Shown piece by piece: positions 1 through 11,644 of a stretch of DNA of 64,000 nucleotides. Under the pieces are notes generated by a model that saw only the letters and a program-made list of their open reading frames with translations, did no database searches and had not been told where the DNA came from. The stretch comes from Nissolia schottii (lineage: Eukaryota; Streptophyta; Magnoliopsida; Fabales; Fabaceae). Location: positions 62,001 through 126,000 of the forward strand of contig QANU01005108.1 of NCBI GenBank assembly GCA_003254905.1, written 5' to 3'. The position numbers were made by a program, and so were the translations under genes. Position 1 is the stretch's first letter, and the number at the start of each line of letters is the position of its first letter.

Positions 1-473
1 TGTACAACCGAACATTAGATACTGTTTCTTATTCTTGATGAGAAGATGCTTGTTATATAACTAACTTTCATGTTTTGAAATGAAAGACACGCTTCCTGTC
101 ACTTACAACAGAACTTGGTTCACAGAGATTTCATTAACAAAGTTTGACGGATTTTGTGTAAATTATGAGGATTGTATAAGAGAATATTAAATTGAGACTA
201 AAGCAAGCATGGAATGTAGCTACTATCCTATTAATGGTAATGATTTAAACCCTTTAACGACATTTTTAATTTTTAGGGACTACGTGGGGACTCTCCCCCA
301 CGAACCTTAGTTGGGTCAGGTTGGATGAGTTAGGTTTCTAATAATGGGGCATAGATGTCGATAATTTTATACAAACAAAAAATTCTTTCTCCAAGGCGAA
401 TTTGAGGTTTACTCAAAATTGAGACAAACTACTGAAATAACTAATTCTGTGTAACACTTGGTAAGTATGAGCA
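1..473. other. No gene seen; 3' flank or last intron of the OEP39-like gene
   Basis: I read both strands and found no coding exon. The minus-strand envelope-protein gene breaks off at a donor site at 474-479, so this stretch is probably the start of its last intron. The remaining beta-barrel C-terminus was looked for here and is absent, so it must lie to the left of the window or be lost. Confidence 0.5.
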
Positions 474-479
474 TTATAC

Positions 480-3351
480 CAATGGGAATGACAATTCACT
501 TTTAGATATCAAACATGATTGTCCACAGCCAACTGCACCTTCACCATAGCCCCGCACACTATTGGGACCACCAATTGCATATACTTGATACGGGGCTGTG
601 GACCCTACAACTGAACCTCCAGTCAACCTGCCAAATATCATTGGAAACTTAATGTGATGTATAATACATGGACAGAAATCTGGTTTTATTGTATACTCAA
701 GAAGATAGGAAAAGTGGAAGTGTATTTGTCTCAAATTTTATTTGGCCGTACTTCTAATGGAATTTGTTTACATATCACTTCGCATAGTTCATTCAACTAC
801 TTCAATGTTACGCGTTGGTTTAAGTGACTCAACTCTTATTTACCTTAAAGAAGAAATTATTGTGAGGTCCTAGAGTATCACACTAAATATGTTTTAAGTC
901 ACTCAATGAATAACATATCACCTATAAGTGACGGATCTTTCACTTTAAAAGACTGAAATATCATTTATTATGTGGTCAGGAGCATATCCAACATAGTGCT
1001 CTAGGATCACAAAATAATTTCTATAAACAAAGTCTAAGTTCGACTCTTACGGTAGAAAAACTAAGTTGAAAACATTACCCCATAATGCCAACCTATCTCG
1101 AGCCTTAGATTTTAGTAGAATCCATGGTTCGGACCAAAAAAATTTCTTCAATTTCTCTCCCTCCTTTTTTTATATCTCTTGATGAATGTTGCATGATAAC
1201 TACTCATAGTTACTTAAAACCCCATCTCTTCCCTAATGCATGATAAACATTGCACATGGTGGAATTAGGACTCACCAGGTGGAGAAAAACGCTGGTCCAA
1301 TTTTGACTCCTTTTGAAGCAAAAAAATTAAACTTATTGAAGGTTGCCAAGTTTGGATGAAATGGAATCCCTTGTTCCACTCGTAAACTGCACTGAACATA
1401 TACCAACTTGTAGTTAGCAAAATAGAATGTGTGACTTGGAAATACAGGTTTCCAAAGTAGAATGTGGAACCAATGAAGAAAACTTACATGGCTAAAATGT
1501 TGATCATTTGCTGCTTCAAATCTTGATTCTTGACTAATCACTATCATGTTGTCGTACGAATTTCCACTATATGAGATTTAAAATATGCATGGTATGTCAA
1601 AATTAGTCAAAAATAGATTGTTCTTAGGACTGACTGTAATGAATTTTATCAACCTGAAAGTCAATGGGACACCCTCTAGATCTCTGTTTATAGAGCGGTC
1701 GCTATCATTTATAAAATGAAGATGCTGCAGAAAATTGATCATGTCAATCGATTAATTCTCATCTCAAAATGATGATGACCAAGAATATCTAGAAATTTAG
1801 ATGCACAAAATTAAGAATTAATCGCAACCACCAATATTTGGCCGGTTCAAGTGGTTCAGTATTTTCATCTTGATCAAAGTCTAGAGTTCAAATCTTTTGA
1901 ATAGAAAAAATTATTGTTGAAAGAGTTTTATCTTTATAGTGGGTTAATGTGGATCGAGTCGGCTTATTAATTAGAGTCTAGTAGACACTAGATACATGTG
2001 GTTCAGAAAAATAATAATAATAATAATGATGAAAAATAATAATTCCACCAACCTTAAAGTGCACACCAGTGGTGGTTTTCCAATTAGAGCTTGAAGGCTC
2101 ATTCAAATCCAACCCAATTGAAAATTTTGACAGCCTCACACCTCCACTTGCTGTTTGGGAGAAATTGTTCATGGGAATTCCATGAATTCCAATCTCAGGT
2201 GAAACTGAATGCTGCAAAAGAGAAAAACTTCAATGCCATGAGTTCCTTTGCTCTCTCTTCTTTTTTCTTCCCTAATGTGAATCTACAATCAAACTTTGAG
2301 CCAAATTGGAAACAAACCAGAATGGTTAGAGACCGTTGACCCAGACTTGGAGGTCTTGGGATCCTGTAAGTGATCAAGAAGTTTGAATCATGCAGCCACT
2401 TGTGCCAAGATATATCAAGCATGTCACTCATGCCAAATAAATTTGGGTGCTTCAAGCAAAGGCTGCAATGGAAGAAATTGAAAATATTTGGTTACATGAA
2501 AATATTGATGTCATGATACTAATATTCAGCCCTTATCGATTCAATTAATAAAGAAAACATAGACAAAGAACCCAATTTGATATGTCATTGTTAATAGAAA
2601 TCCAACCAAATTGTGTACCTCCCACTAGCCAAAGAAAATGGACCACTTGATATTCTGTTGGAGTTTATGAAAAGAAAAAAAAACAAAAGAATTGTTAGAG
2701 AACAATATTCAATCAACCAATCACATTTCTATGCTTAGTTTTTGAAGCATAAAGTTGTCAGAAACCTGAGAGGGGCGAGCACATAAGAACCATAAAGCTT
2801 TTGAACCAAATTAACTCCCATGTCAAGCTTTGCTGCTATGCACAAAATTCAGAATCAATAATATGTAAGTTAACTACTTTGGTTAACATGTACCAAAAAG
2901 AAGGGAACTTTGTTTCATAATATAAGTCAGTGGTCTTAGAGAATAAAAATTATTTTAGTTTAAATGTTATTTTAAAGTACTAACAACCATTAATTATTCT
3001 TTTTCTTCCAATTTTATGCTTGTCTTTTGGTATTTCTAAGCGAAATGAATGTTTATAAAGTGATAGGATAATTTAGTTAAAAGCATATTTAGATTTTTTA
3101 AAAAAATGCGAATATTCATTAGTTAATTTTCTGAGTCCCTTGATAAAAATCTTAATTTTCTATTCTGATTAAGTCAGGTCAATTACCTGCATGGACCAAA
3201 CGGCATTATGCTATCTTATTAAACTTTATGCCTTAAAATGAAAATGAAAAATGATAACTTGGAAGCAAAATTGAAGGTTTTAATAATAGTAAGTGAGAAA
3301 CAAAAATAAAAAAGAACCTTTGCCAGCATGGATACTCTTATGAGCTCCCAT
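480..3351 (-). CDS. OEP39/OEP36-like Omp85 family outer-envelope beta-barrel protein, eight exons, 3' end outside window
   Basis: This is a barrel-only member of the BamA/Omp85 family, related to the chloroplast outer-envelope protein OEP80 but without POTRA domains; such short forms (OEP36/OEP39) are known in Arabidopsis. Exons on the minus strand: 3318-3351 (ATG at 3351, MGAHKSIHAGK), 2766-2835, 2318-2462, 2053-2211, 1654-1724, 1488-1566, 1276-1391 and 480-627. All junctions are GT-AG and every phase fits, giving 822 nt or 274 codons before the window ends. Recognisable blocks in order are SLCLKHPNLFG, SPEIGIHG, RSINRDLEG, QESRFEAAND, RVEQGIP and IGGPNSVRGYGEGAVG. The last contains the VRGY motif of the Omp85 loop 6. 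About 60 C-terminal residues, the final strands, are expected to the left. The join between exons 2 and 3 looks about ten residues shorter than relatives, so a small exon may be lost or missed. The known role of the family is insertion or assembly of outer-envelope proteins; the role of the short forms is unclear. Confidence 0.82.
1840..2046 (+). mobile_element. SINE-like insert in an intron of the OEP39-like gene
   Basis: The segment lies in the intron between the exons at 2053-2211 and 1654-1724. It has a box-A-like start (TTCAAGTGGTTCAGTA), a box-B-like GAGTTCAAATC about 45 bases on, and an A-rich tail of AATAAT units near 2010-2040. CCACCAA occurs on both sides and could be a short target duplication. 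The order of parts fits a tRNA-derived SINE, but divergence makes the call tentative. Confidence 0.35.
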
Positions 3352-3849
3352 TTCTATGGAGCATCACATTCAACACCTTCAGGAATGAATTGGATTATAC
3401 GAAGGTAAAGGGGAAGAGGACGAAAGAGTTTGATAATTAGGTGGCAACTTGCTTTCATTAATGCTATGATCTGCGGGAAAAGGTGGAAGAATGTTCCAAG
3501 CTTTCAAGCTTTGATATTCTTTGTTTGGCATAGGAAGAGGTGAGATGAGATGTTTGTCACCCTGTTGCTTTGCTTCCTTATTAATCCTACCTATAAGACT
3601 ACTCTACAAGGAAGAAAAATAACTTTTATATGTACTTTGATTATTCATCCTTCCTTTATTCTTTTTGGTAGTGACATTATAGAGCAACCTATGCAGCTTG
3701 TGTTAATCTTTCCTCTATACTTTTTCTGTTGATGCAATATATAAATTAAAGGGACTACACAATTTAATTTTCTCACCCTACATACATTAGTTTCTAATTA
3801 ACTTAGAGGTAATACAACAATAAATAAATGTTAGTCATAATTTTTTTTT
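3352..3849. other. Presumed 5' flank of the OEP39-like gene; no other feature seen
   Basis: This lies upstream of the minus-strand ATG at 3351. A 60-codon open frame at 3550-3732 (plus) has no recognisable features and atypical composition. I see no convincing TATA box on the minus strand, so I do not place a promoter. Confidence 0.4.
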
Positions 3850-4287
3850 TAGTTTTCTGGTGCCCCGTGTGATATTTCCTCGTTCCTATTAAATTTATTT
3901 ATTTTTAACAATTTTTAAAATTAAACTCATCGAATTTTGTCATGATTTTATATTTTATATAATTTTGACAAACGTTTCATTAGTCAAATTTTGTCATGAT
4001 TTCATGTTTTATATTATCTTGACAAACTTTTTCTTAGTCAAATCATTGAAATAATCAATTTATAAGAAGTTTAAAAATTCAATGGTCATTTGAACTTATG
4101 ATACACTTCTTTATACATATTATATTAAAAAAATATTATTTTATTACATTAGATCACATGATATATTAATATACCAGATCATAAAAGAATGACAAAATTC
4201 GATGAGTTTAATTTTAAAAATAATTAAAAATGAACAAATTTAGTGAGAGGGTTAAAATACTCCATGGGACACCGGAGAACCACTTAT
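3850..4287. mobile_element. Foldback MITE with about 110-bp imperfect terminal inverted repeats
   Basis: The left end (TCTGGTGCCCCGTG) and right end (rc TCCGGTGTCCCATGG) are inverted copies. The inversion continues inward through ACTCATCGAATTTTGTCA at about 3925-3942, matched by its reverse complement at about 4190-4207. There is no coding capacity. The right half (about 4065-4210) recurs at about 12380-12535 and 15285-15440, so this is a dispersed family. The superfamily is undetermined because no clear target duplication was found. Confidence 0.7.
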
Positions 4288-4589
4288 TTTTTTATTCTTG
4301 TAGTCAAAATAACTAGGACAGTACTAAACATTATTAGTAGACACTTCACTAGGTGATTCACTCAATTTCTGACCAAATTCTCTTCTCTGTTCTGCTATCT
4401 CTGTTTGCATTCTGCCATTAATAGCGGCATAAGATTCTCTTGTTCAAGCTCCACCTATTGATCTTACGCAAGATCAATCGTCTTCTTACTATTTGTACCC
4501 AAATGAGAATCTTTCATTCCCTCCTGAATGGTGCAAATTACTATAGCTGGTCAAGAGCTATGCGGATGGCAATCTAACGGACACCTAAT

Positions 4590-4845
4590 TTTTGGCCAAA
4601 TACTAATTTTCCCTCTCCTCTTTAACTTTCACGAGTCACAAAGTCATTTGTGCAAGCATTCCACGAAATTGTGTTGAGCGATATACCACTGTGCCGTTTC
4701 TTAATTTAATTAATATCTAAATGTAAAAGATTCAAGTTTTTAATTCTTACCCTACAGTTTTTTTTAAAAATATTATCCTTCATTTATTCAAACAAAATAT
4801 TGTTTTTCAATGGTGTTTTTAAGAAAATTTCACTTTCAAAATTTC
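4590..4845. repeat. Dispersed repeat, copy 1
   Basis: About 250 bases resemble 19275-19495 in the same orientation. Shared landmarks in order are CTCTTTAACTTTCAC, GTCACAAAGTCATT, CACGAAATTGTG, AATGTAAAAGATTCAAGT and ACAAAATATTGTTT. No terminal repeats or coding sense were found. It is probably a fragment of a transposon family. Confidence 0.6.
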
Positions 4846-4890
4846 AAGCTTTACTTTATAATTATCACAATTATATAGATATATTGATTT

Positions 4891-4893
<3 letters not shown>

Positions 4894-4933
<40 letters not shown>
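4894..4933. repeat. TA dinucleotide microsatellite
   Basis: About 20 uninterrupted TA units in otherwise AT-rich intergenic DNA. The surrounding 4288-5262 contains no gene I can support. Confidence 0.9.
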
Positions 4934-4936
<3 letters not shown>

Positions 4937-5262
4937 TTACTATTGAAGAACAAGAGGAATATTTGTCACTTTGTTTAAATTGCAAATCTTTAACGAATTG
5001 GGATCCACTAAATATTAAGACCCTGGTACTCCCAGTGCCAAATTTTAGCTTATTAACATTATATTTTAAGATGTAAGGAATATGAATAACACTTACCTAG
5101 GAGATGATGATGGGATTTGTTTGCAGGAATATTTGCCAAGATCCTTGTGGATGGCGATCCTAATGCAGAAAAAAAAAAAATGAGAGGAGGAGAGAGACGA
5201 TACCCTCCACCTTGTGTGGATCCCCAACCTGAAGCTAATTTGCACATATATCTTCTATATAA

Positions 5263-5528
5263 TGTAACGGGTCCAAGTAAATAAAAGCCCAATTAAGAAT
5301 GTCTCCAATTAGTGGAGCCAAATTAATATAAATAGGAAGGGAAGGGTGTGACATTGGGCATGGAAAATATGATTTAGGTTATCCTACCTCTCTCTCCCTA
5401 GGATTCTTCTCTCTAGTTTTCCATCTCTATCCCATTTCTCTTGTAATTCAACTACAAGAAATGCAGAAAATACCACTATTATTCCTATCAATCCCATAAT
5501 TCTGTTCTTACAATTTTACATCGTTACA
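5263..5528 (+). repeat. 5' LTR of the gag-only retrotransposon
   Basis: It runs from TGTAACGGG to CATCGTTACA and aligns with 7396-7650 along its length, sharing blocks such as TCTCTCTAGTTTTCCATC and the 3' end TTTTACATCGTTACA. The internal sequence begins directly after it with TGGTGCTTTCATTG, the likely primer-binding region. Confidence 0.88.
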
Positions 5529-5529
5529 A

Positions 5530-6590
5530 ATGGTGCTTTCATTGCCCACCATGCCTACCATCCATGGTGGTGAAAACAACTCAACCTCAACACCAGAAAA
5601 TGCAAAAAAATTGGAAGAAAAACTTCCGCTATTCAGTGGAGAAAATGCCTACTGGTGGATCCTCGGTGCTGGAAGACACGCCGGACACCGGATCCGTCGC
5701 GATTGGTGGAGGCAGCAGAGGGACTGACTGGCAGGGCCTTGGCGTGGTTCCCAGTATGGCGAAGACGCAATCCAGCCGCTACGATGTTCACGTTCGAGCT
5801 CGCGTTCTTGCAGCGTTTCAACGAATTTGCTCCTGTTTTGCCAGAAATTGCGCACAATGTTGTTGCCGAATGGGAGATTGATTGGGAAGAAACCATCGAA
5901 AATTTGAGATCACAGTTACAGGACCAATCAGAATTACCAGAATCAGAAACAAAAATTACAGAAAATGCAGATCGAGCAGCAGAAATTACAGATCCAGAAA
6001 TTCAAGCAGAGGAAAATGCAGAAATACAAGCATTCAAGGAGGTAAATCTACACTTACTTGCACCGGAATCAAATTGGCTTGATCCAGTTCCATCCTCAGC
6101 TCGTCTCGAGGAAGTGTGGCAGAAGTCACAACCGGAGCCGCCAGATCGGAAGGTGGTGACGGAGTTGACGCCACTAGAAGAAGGAATCAACGACGATCAC
6201 ACTCGCGAGGGCGAGGCGAGTCAACCGACAGTGAGCTTGAAGCTCAGCAACGTTATGACGGCGGAAGCTATGGTGGCGGTGATAGGCGCTGCGATGATGG
6301 GGGAATACAGCAGGCCAAGCATACTAAGGCCACGACCGAAGCCGCCGGATCACAGGGTGGCGGAAGGTGGCAGATACGGAGGATGCAGACAAAGTGGCGG
6401 AAGCGGTGGAGAGTACATCGCGGTGACGAAGGGGAGTGGGTTGACGCCACCGAATGCAGCTCTGCCCGTGGGGGGCTTTGGGGGGCTATCTCAGGGGAAA
6501 ATAGAGGACTCCAGACCTTGTGGGGGGCTCGAACTGCGTTGTCGACGGCGGCGTCTGGCGGAGAGGGGAGGAAGAGGCAAGGAGATCTGA
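5530..6590 (+). pseudogene. gag-like reading frame of the LTR element, frameshifted
   Basis: The first frame (from 5530) contains LPLFSGENAYWWIL, a common start of plant gypsy gag proteins. Homology then continues in another frame (5655-6590) with LTGRALAWFPVWRRRNP and AFLQRF, the retrotrans_gag core. A frameshift near 5650-5700 therefore separates the two parts. The downstream portion is rich in Glu, Pro, Gly and Arg, has no CCHC zinc knuckle that I can see, and runs into a GC-rich stretch with overlapping open frames on both strands. Function as a capsid protein is inferred only from the family. Confidence 0.65.
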
Positions 6591-7395
6591 GCAGAGCGAG
6601 ACCGGCGCGGTGGCGGGCGAGACGTACGGCAACAGTCACGGTGGCAACCAAGGAGGATAGCCTCTGGAGGGTGGCCCAAACGTCGTCGCGACTTCTGGAG
6701 GTGTGGAAGATGGCAACAACGTCGCGGGATGAGGGGAAAGAGAAGACCACCGAGGTTCTGTTGACAGCAGCCGCGAATAGCTCGAACGGCGATTCGCGCA
6801 ACTCCATCCACGATACGCGGTGGCCGCAGGAAATAGGAGCAAGGAAGCAAGGGGAGATGGGCAATGGCGAGTCCTTTCTGGCGACAGATCAGGCCGCTGC
6901 AAACTCTCTCTAGCTTGTGGAGAGTTGCGACCGAGAAGCAGGCGGCCGGCCGACCACTCTCCACGGTGACAGGCGAGGAAGCCCGCATGCTGGTGGTGGC
7001 CGTCTCGACGTTCGTGTTACTAGGCCGAGAAGCAGTGTTGGCCGTGAGGGCCATGGCGCCGCCTACAGCAAAAGGAGAGCAGCCGACAATGTCCATGAGG
7101 GAGCAGCCAACAGCATCCTGGAAAGAATGGGAGATGCAAGAAGATTCTAGGGTTTCCTTGGAGCACATTGGGCTGCAGTTGGAATTGGTGGGCCAAGCCC
7201 AATCCGAAATGGGGACCTTGCTCGTTGGGCATGGCATGCAGTGGGCTACTATCATCACAAATTATTTTAGGAAATTTCTCAAAGTTTGCACAATTAAATT
7301 TAGCAAATTCCACATTATGCAATGGGATCCTGGAGGAAATATTTTTTATTTTTTTTGGACCTTGAGGACAAGGCCCATTTTGAAGGGGGGAGTAG

Positions 7396-7650
7396 TGTAA
7401 CAAGTAGGAATGGGCCTATGGCCCAATAACCCTATTAGTATCTAGAATGTTATAAGTAGTGAGAGAATGGAATTAGGGAGTATGGAAAATATGTTATTGG
7501 TTTTATCCACCCTCTCTCTAGGATATTCTCTCTCTAGTTTTCCATCACTATCCATATTTCTTTATAATTCAAGCACCACAATTACAGAAAATACCACAAA
7601 TATTTCATCAATCTCTACAATTCATCCTATCACAATTTTACATCGTTACA
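7396..7650 (+). repeat. 3' LTR of the gag-only retrotransposon
   Basis: It starts TGTAACAAGT right after the purine tract and ends CATCGTTACA. It is followed by TATAA, the copy of the target duplication. A 62-codon open frame inside it (7467-7655) is not a gene. Confidence 0.88.
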
Positions 7651-7651
7651 T

Positions 7652-7828
7652 ATAATATGAATAATTTTTAACTACTTAACCTAATTATCCTCCTTACAAT
7701 TTCATAAAGATGGTTGAAAGTTTTGTGATACAAAAGGAAGAAAAAAGAATATTATTTTCATTCGTAGAAGTGGTTAGGAGGATAATTAAGTTAAATAGTT
7801 AAGATTTTTTTTAATATTTCTCATATAA
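7652..7828. mobile_element. Small foldback MITE
   Basis: The left arm (ACTTAACCTAATTATCCTCC near 7671-7692) is matched by an inverted right arm (AGGAGGATAATTAAGTTAAA near 7777-7797). Outer parts ATAATATGA and rc ATTATATGA also pair. It abuts the retrotransposon's right end, which may mean the retrotransposon landed at its edge. No coding sense. Confidence 0.55.
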
Positions 7829-7915
7829 TAAGTGAATTGGTAATATATAGATTTTTATAGTTATTTCACATGTATTTTGTTTTAATTTTAGTTGCATTGA
7901 GCGAATGGGTATAGG

Positions 7916-8690
7916 CATAGTTATAAAATCTGGCCCAAGACTTGACTCGGCCATGTACCTTACTGGGTTACTTGGTCACTAGTTCAACCAATGGATCACT
8001 GGTTCAATCAATGGGTCACTGATCCGTTGCTGACCTGGAAAATAATATATATATATATATATATATATAACCTAAAAAATTAAAAAAATTAAAAAAATAA
8101 AATGCATTTATTTAAATATCCGTCATAACATAAAATCACTTACAATATATAAGATTCAAACTTCAAATGTCATATCATACATAAACAATAGTTCAAGATC
8201 CTAAATCACAAATGACAAATTCAATTCCAAACATAAATAAACCAAGTTTTAAATACATAACCATAACAATTCTACATGAGTATTCAATATTTATTACAAG
8301 AAGGCAGCAAAACAGGTGTATCTAACAAGAAAAATGGTACAAAAGTGAGGAACTTAAACATATTTTATAACAGAAAATGAAAATAAAATCAGCTCAATCT
8401 GACAAACAGTAATTTCAAAAAAAAATTCTTTATTAAACGAAGTTGTTTTCCTTTTTTATAAAAAAATAAAATTTAAAAATTTTAATAAAAATTAATTTAA
8501 AAAAAAAAAACATGACCCAACCAAGTCAGGAGGTTTCACAAAAATTGGCCAAGTCAATCCAGGTCAATTACAATTTGAAACGTGACCAATCCACTCAGAT
8601 ATTCGGCCTATTCCCATGGCTGGGTCATCAGGTTCTGGGTCGACTTGGCTGGGCCGGGACAAGCTGGGTCGGGTTTTTTAATAGGGACAA
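7916..8690. mobile_element. Non-autonomous element with GC-rich imperfect terminal inverted repeats
   Basis: The left end (ATAAAATCTGGCCCAAGACT, then GACTCGGCC) is roughly the reverse complement of the right end (GGCTGGGCCGGGACAAGC, then GGGTCGGGTTTTTTAAT). The AT-rich middle contains a TA microsatellite (8045-8069) and no gene. Short open frames at 8512-8791 are read-through of the right terminus. No target duplication was identified, so the superfamily is open. Confidence 0.5.
8045..8069. repeat. TA dinucleotide microsatellite
   Basis: Twelve or so TA units inside the preceding terminal-inverted-repeat element. Confidence 0.85.
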
Positions 8691-10599
8691 GGACGGAGAG
8701 TGATCTGGAGGTGCAGGGTGGGAAGTGGAGTACTCTCCAGCCAACTCCTCCATCCCTATACTTAGGTCGCATAATTTGTTTTTTATCTTAAAAAATTATT
8801 TTTGTTATAAAATTAAGAGTGAATTTTTTTCTTTTTTGAGTAGGATATGAGAGAAAACTTAGATTTATATATGATTGACAATATTAAATAACTATGTCCA
8901 AATAATATGACTTGAGTAACAAGCGAATTTATCATGGGTGACTTGTTAGAACATGTAATTTACAAGTGCGGATTGAATTAGCATGGACTAGATAGATCAT
9001 AAATGTAAATAAATAAAAGTGAGATATGGAAGGCTACAACTATAAGTCATCCTAAATGTAAAATGGAAGCGCAATAACCCCACATTAAACAAGTAACCGT
9101 AACATGAGCAAATTTTCCATCATATTATTAATCCTTGTAATATTTAATGGGGGAACACATAAGTTACAAGAATTGGCAAATAACCACATGTAGGTGATTA
9201 TAAAGAATTAGATTGAAAATTTGAGAGGGAGGGAGGGACAGAGGCTTCAATTTGTTAATAGTGAGAAAACGAGAATTTTGTTGCCATAGGAATTTTAATA
9301 AGAAATAAAGAAAATAAAATAAAAAATCAACGAGAGAAAATAATAAACCCAAGAACTATCTAATGGTCAACGTAGACTATTGCTGACATACAATACAATC
9401 TTAGATTTCACTCCCTTAAAATGTATATAAAACTCATGAAAAACATTTGAACATAAATTCTAAATCGTAACAGGACACAAGGCTTTCATAAACATAATAG
9501 TAAACCATGCAAAAACACATTATGCTCAACTTTATGCAAATAGACAATAGTCCCATGAATTTCAAAAAAGGAATTTCAAGCTTTCTAAATCCTTTCACAA
9601 ATATTTTCAAACTCCTTCATATGATATATCTATTTTTCATAAACGTTTCTAAAACATATGCTTCATAAAACATGTTTTCATAAATACATAATGACTTAAA
9701 ATAGAGTCATGAAGAATGTCACTCACTTGGAGTCACTGGAGATTGATTGTCGTTACTAATGAGATCGATAGGAACTCGAACGACATTGTTAATTGACATA
9801 AACACTAAAGGATATGGCTAAATCAATAAAACAACATGAATGGATGCAAAATAGTGCACCTAGGCACTTCTCATCAATGTTATGATGCATTGACAGTGTT
9901 GCACGGCGTCAACGCCACAAAACGCCACTGCATCCTAGCAACGCAATTGGCTAGCAAGCACATCACCATGGCATCGCCACCAAAAAACCCTAAACAACGT
10001 AAGGAAAGGACATAGAAAGACTAGGGGACTTACCACTCGTGAAGAACTATGAATGATCGTCTTTGAGCTCTCATACTCTTCAAAGACGCAACTAAAACTT
10101 CATTGAATTTCACTCAGTCACCTCTACCATTTCCAACTCTTCTACTTTCTCTTCTCCTTTCCTATCCTCTCCTCTTCTCTCCAATACCACCACCATATCC
10201 CAGCCACTACACGGCCATCACCACTCCATTGCCACCACCACCACCACAATGACTCCTCCACTACCACCACCACCTCTTGTCTCCACCACCTCCACCACCA
10301 CGACCACCTATTTCCACCACCACCATAGGCACCACCATTACTTACTAGGTCACTACATAATTACTAATCTCTTGTGAAGAAGATCCTCTCTCTGACCTCT
10401 GATGGCTAGGTTTTGATAACGACAAGCACCATTAGCAAAAAGAAAGAAAAAGGTGATGACACATCTGAAAAGCTCAAACGGTCAATTTGTCAAAGGTTCA
10501 AATGTTTTTGCCTTAGAGTCTAATAGTTAGCACTTTTTTGTGATATTATGGTTAATGGCTCATAAGGTTTTTACTCTAACAAGTGAAACACTTTTCATA
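8691..10599. other. Gene-free stretch with a CCA-rich simple tract
   Basis: No exon, transposon terminus or RNA gene was recognised. A tract at about 10170-10345 is dominated by CCA/ACC units on the plus strand (GGT on the other) and is low-complexity, not coding. Confidence 0.5.
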
Positions 10600-11170
10600 A
10601 AGTTAAAATCAATTAGCAACACTTCTCTAGGATTAACAACACTTGGAAAACACTTTCAGTCTTGTTGTAATTGATTACTAACTCGAAGTAATCGATTACA
10701 AGCTTTAAATATTTGAAAATTTGGCAACGGTTATGAGTGTAATCAATTGCCACAGTTGGTTAATCGATTACATGCAAGAACTGGTGTGTTTTTTCATGAA
10801 TCATTGTGTTGTTTGGCCTTTTGATGCCATGGCACTGCTTCATGAATAAGCACCTATGCCTATATAAGTGCAGAATTCATGCAAACTCACACACCACTCC
10901 AGAACTCAATTCTTTTATCATCAATCACAAAGTTCTGACTTATTTTCAAAGTTATTTTCAATCCAAAACTCAGAAAGCCTTTGAGCCTTAATTTTCATAT
11001 TTGAAGTGCTCTCTATTTAGGATTATCCAACCTTGAGTTTTAGGATTGATATAAGCCACTGTAAATTACTTCTTCAATCTTTGTAATTGTCGTTGTAAAC
11101 ACCGTAGTGTTCAGTGTGATTCTGATTTTCACCGTAGAGTTCGGTGAAGGCATTGTGTAACCAGGGGAAC
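10600..11170 (+). mobile_element. LTR-type retrotransposon fragment with TAATCGATTA palindromes
   Basis: The stretch holds four full or degenerate copies of the palindrome TAATCGATTA between 10665 and 10775. It continues with GCCTATATAAGTGC (TATA-like, near 10860) and GTAAACACCGTAGTGTTC near 11095. This layout resembles long copia-type LTRs of legumes as I know them. Neither end nor a partner LTR could be placed, so it is a fragment or a worn solo LTR. Confidence 0.5.
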
Positions 11171-11644
11171 ACTCCCCCTAACTTAAGACTTTGTTTGTCC
11201 TCAAACAAAAGGTATTGGTTTTCAAAAATTCATATGTACAAAACTATGTTAACATATAGGAAGTTTATGGACAAAACAATATACTGCAATTCATCTCATA
11301 GTTCAAGTGCAATTACCTTTCAAGATGTATGCTGTTGTTAGGAAATTTTCATAATATGGAAAAATGCAGTGTTTATGATAGATGCAATGGATCATCATTT
11401 AATCCAATGTCTTTCGATCAAGGAAATAATCTCTCAATTTGCATGAGGTAAGTGTATCACTCCATTGTCAACCAATGAATCATAACAGATCAGATTTGTT
11501 GTCTGTCTCAAGATTCTGAACAATTGCATGGTCAATCAAGGTTCACAAAAGGACTTTATAGGGTTGTAATGAGGCTTGGCTTTTCAAAAGATTTTGGTTT
11601 TTTCGGATAAGAAATATTTCTATTTAAAAGAGCACTAAATATTT

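Larger units (their letters stand above)
5263..7650 (+). mobile_element. Non-autonomous gag-only LTR retrotransposon (TR-GAG-like), complete ends
   Basis: Two LTRs of 266 and 255 bp begin TGTAAC and end GTTACA, and the element is flanked by a perfect 5-bp target duplication TATAA (5258-5262 and 7651-7655). A purine tract (GAAGGGGGGAGTAG) abuts the right LTR. The 1.87-kb interior is GC-rich and carries only a gag-like reading frame; no protease, integrase, reverse transcriptase or RNase H is present. The LTRs have diverged noticeably, so the insertion is not recent. It must have been mobilised by enzymes from elsewhere. The gag sequence is of the Ty3/gypsy type, which suggests a gypsy helper. 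Confidence 0.9.

Noticed and set aside
6268..7258. Long minus-strand open frames of 198 and 255 codons
   Set aside because: They lie antisense to the gag-like element in very GC-rich DNA, where stops are rare; the composition (Pro, Arg, Ser runs) and lack of any domain mark them as shadows.
10170..10345. Possible proline- or glycine-rich protein gene
   Set aside because: The tract is a simple CCA/ACC repeat without an open frame of useful length or flanking exon signals.
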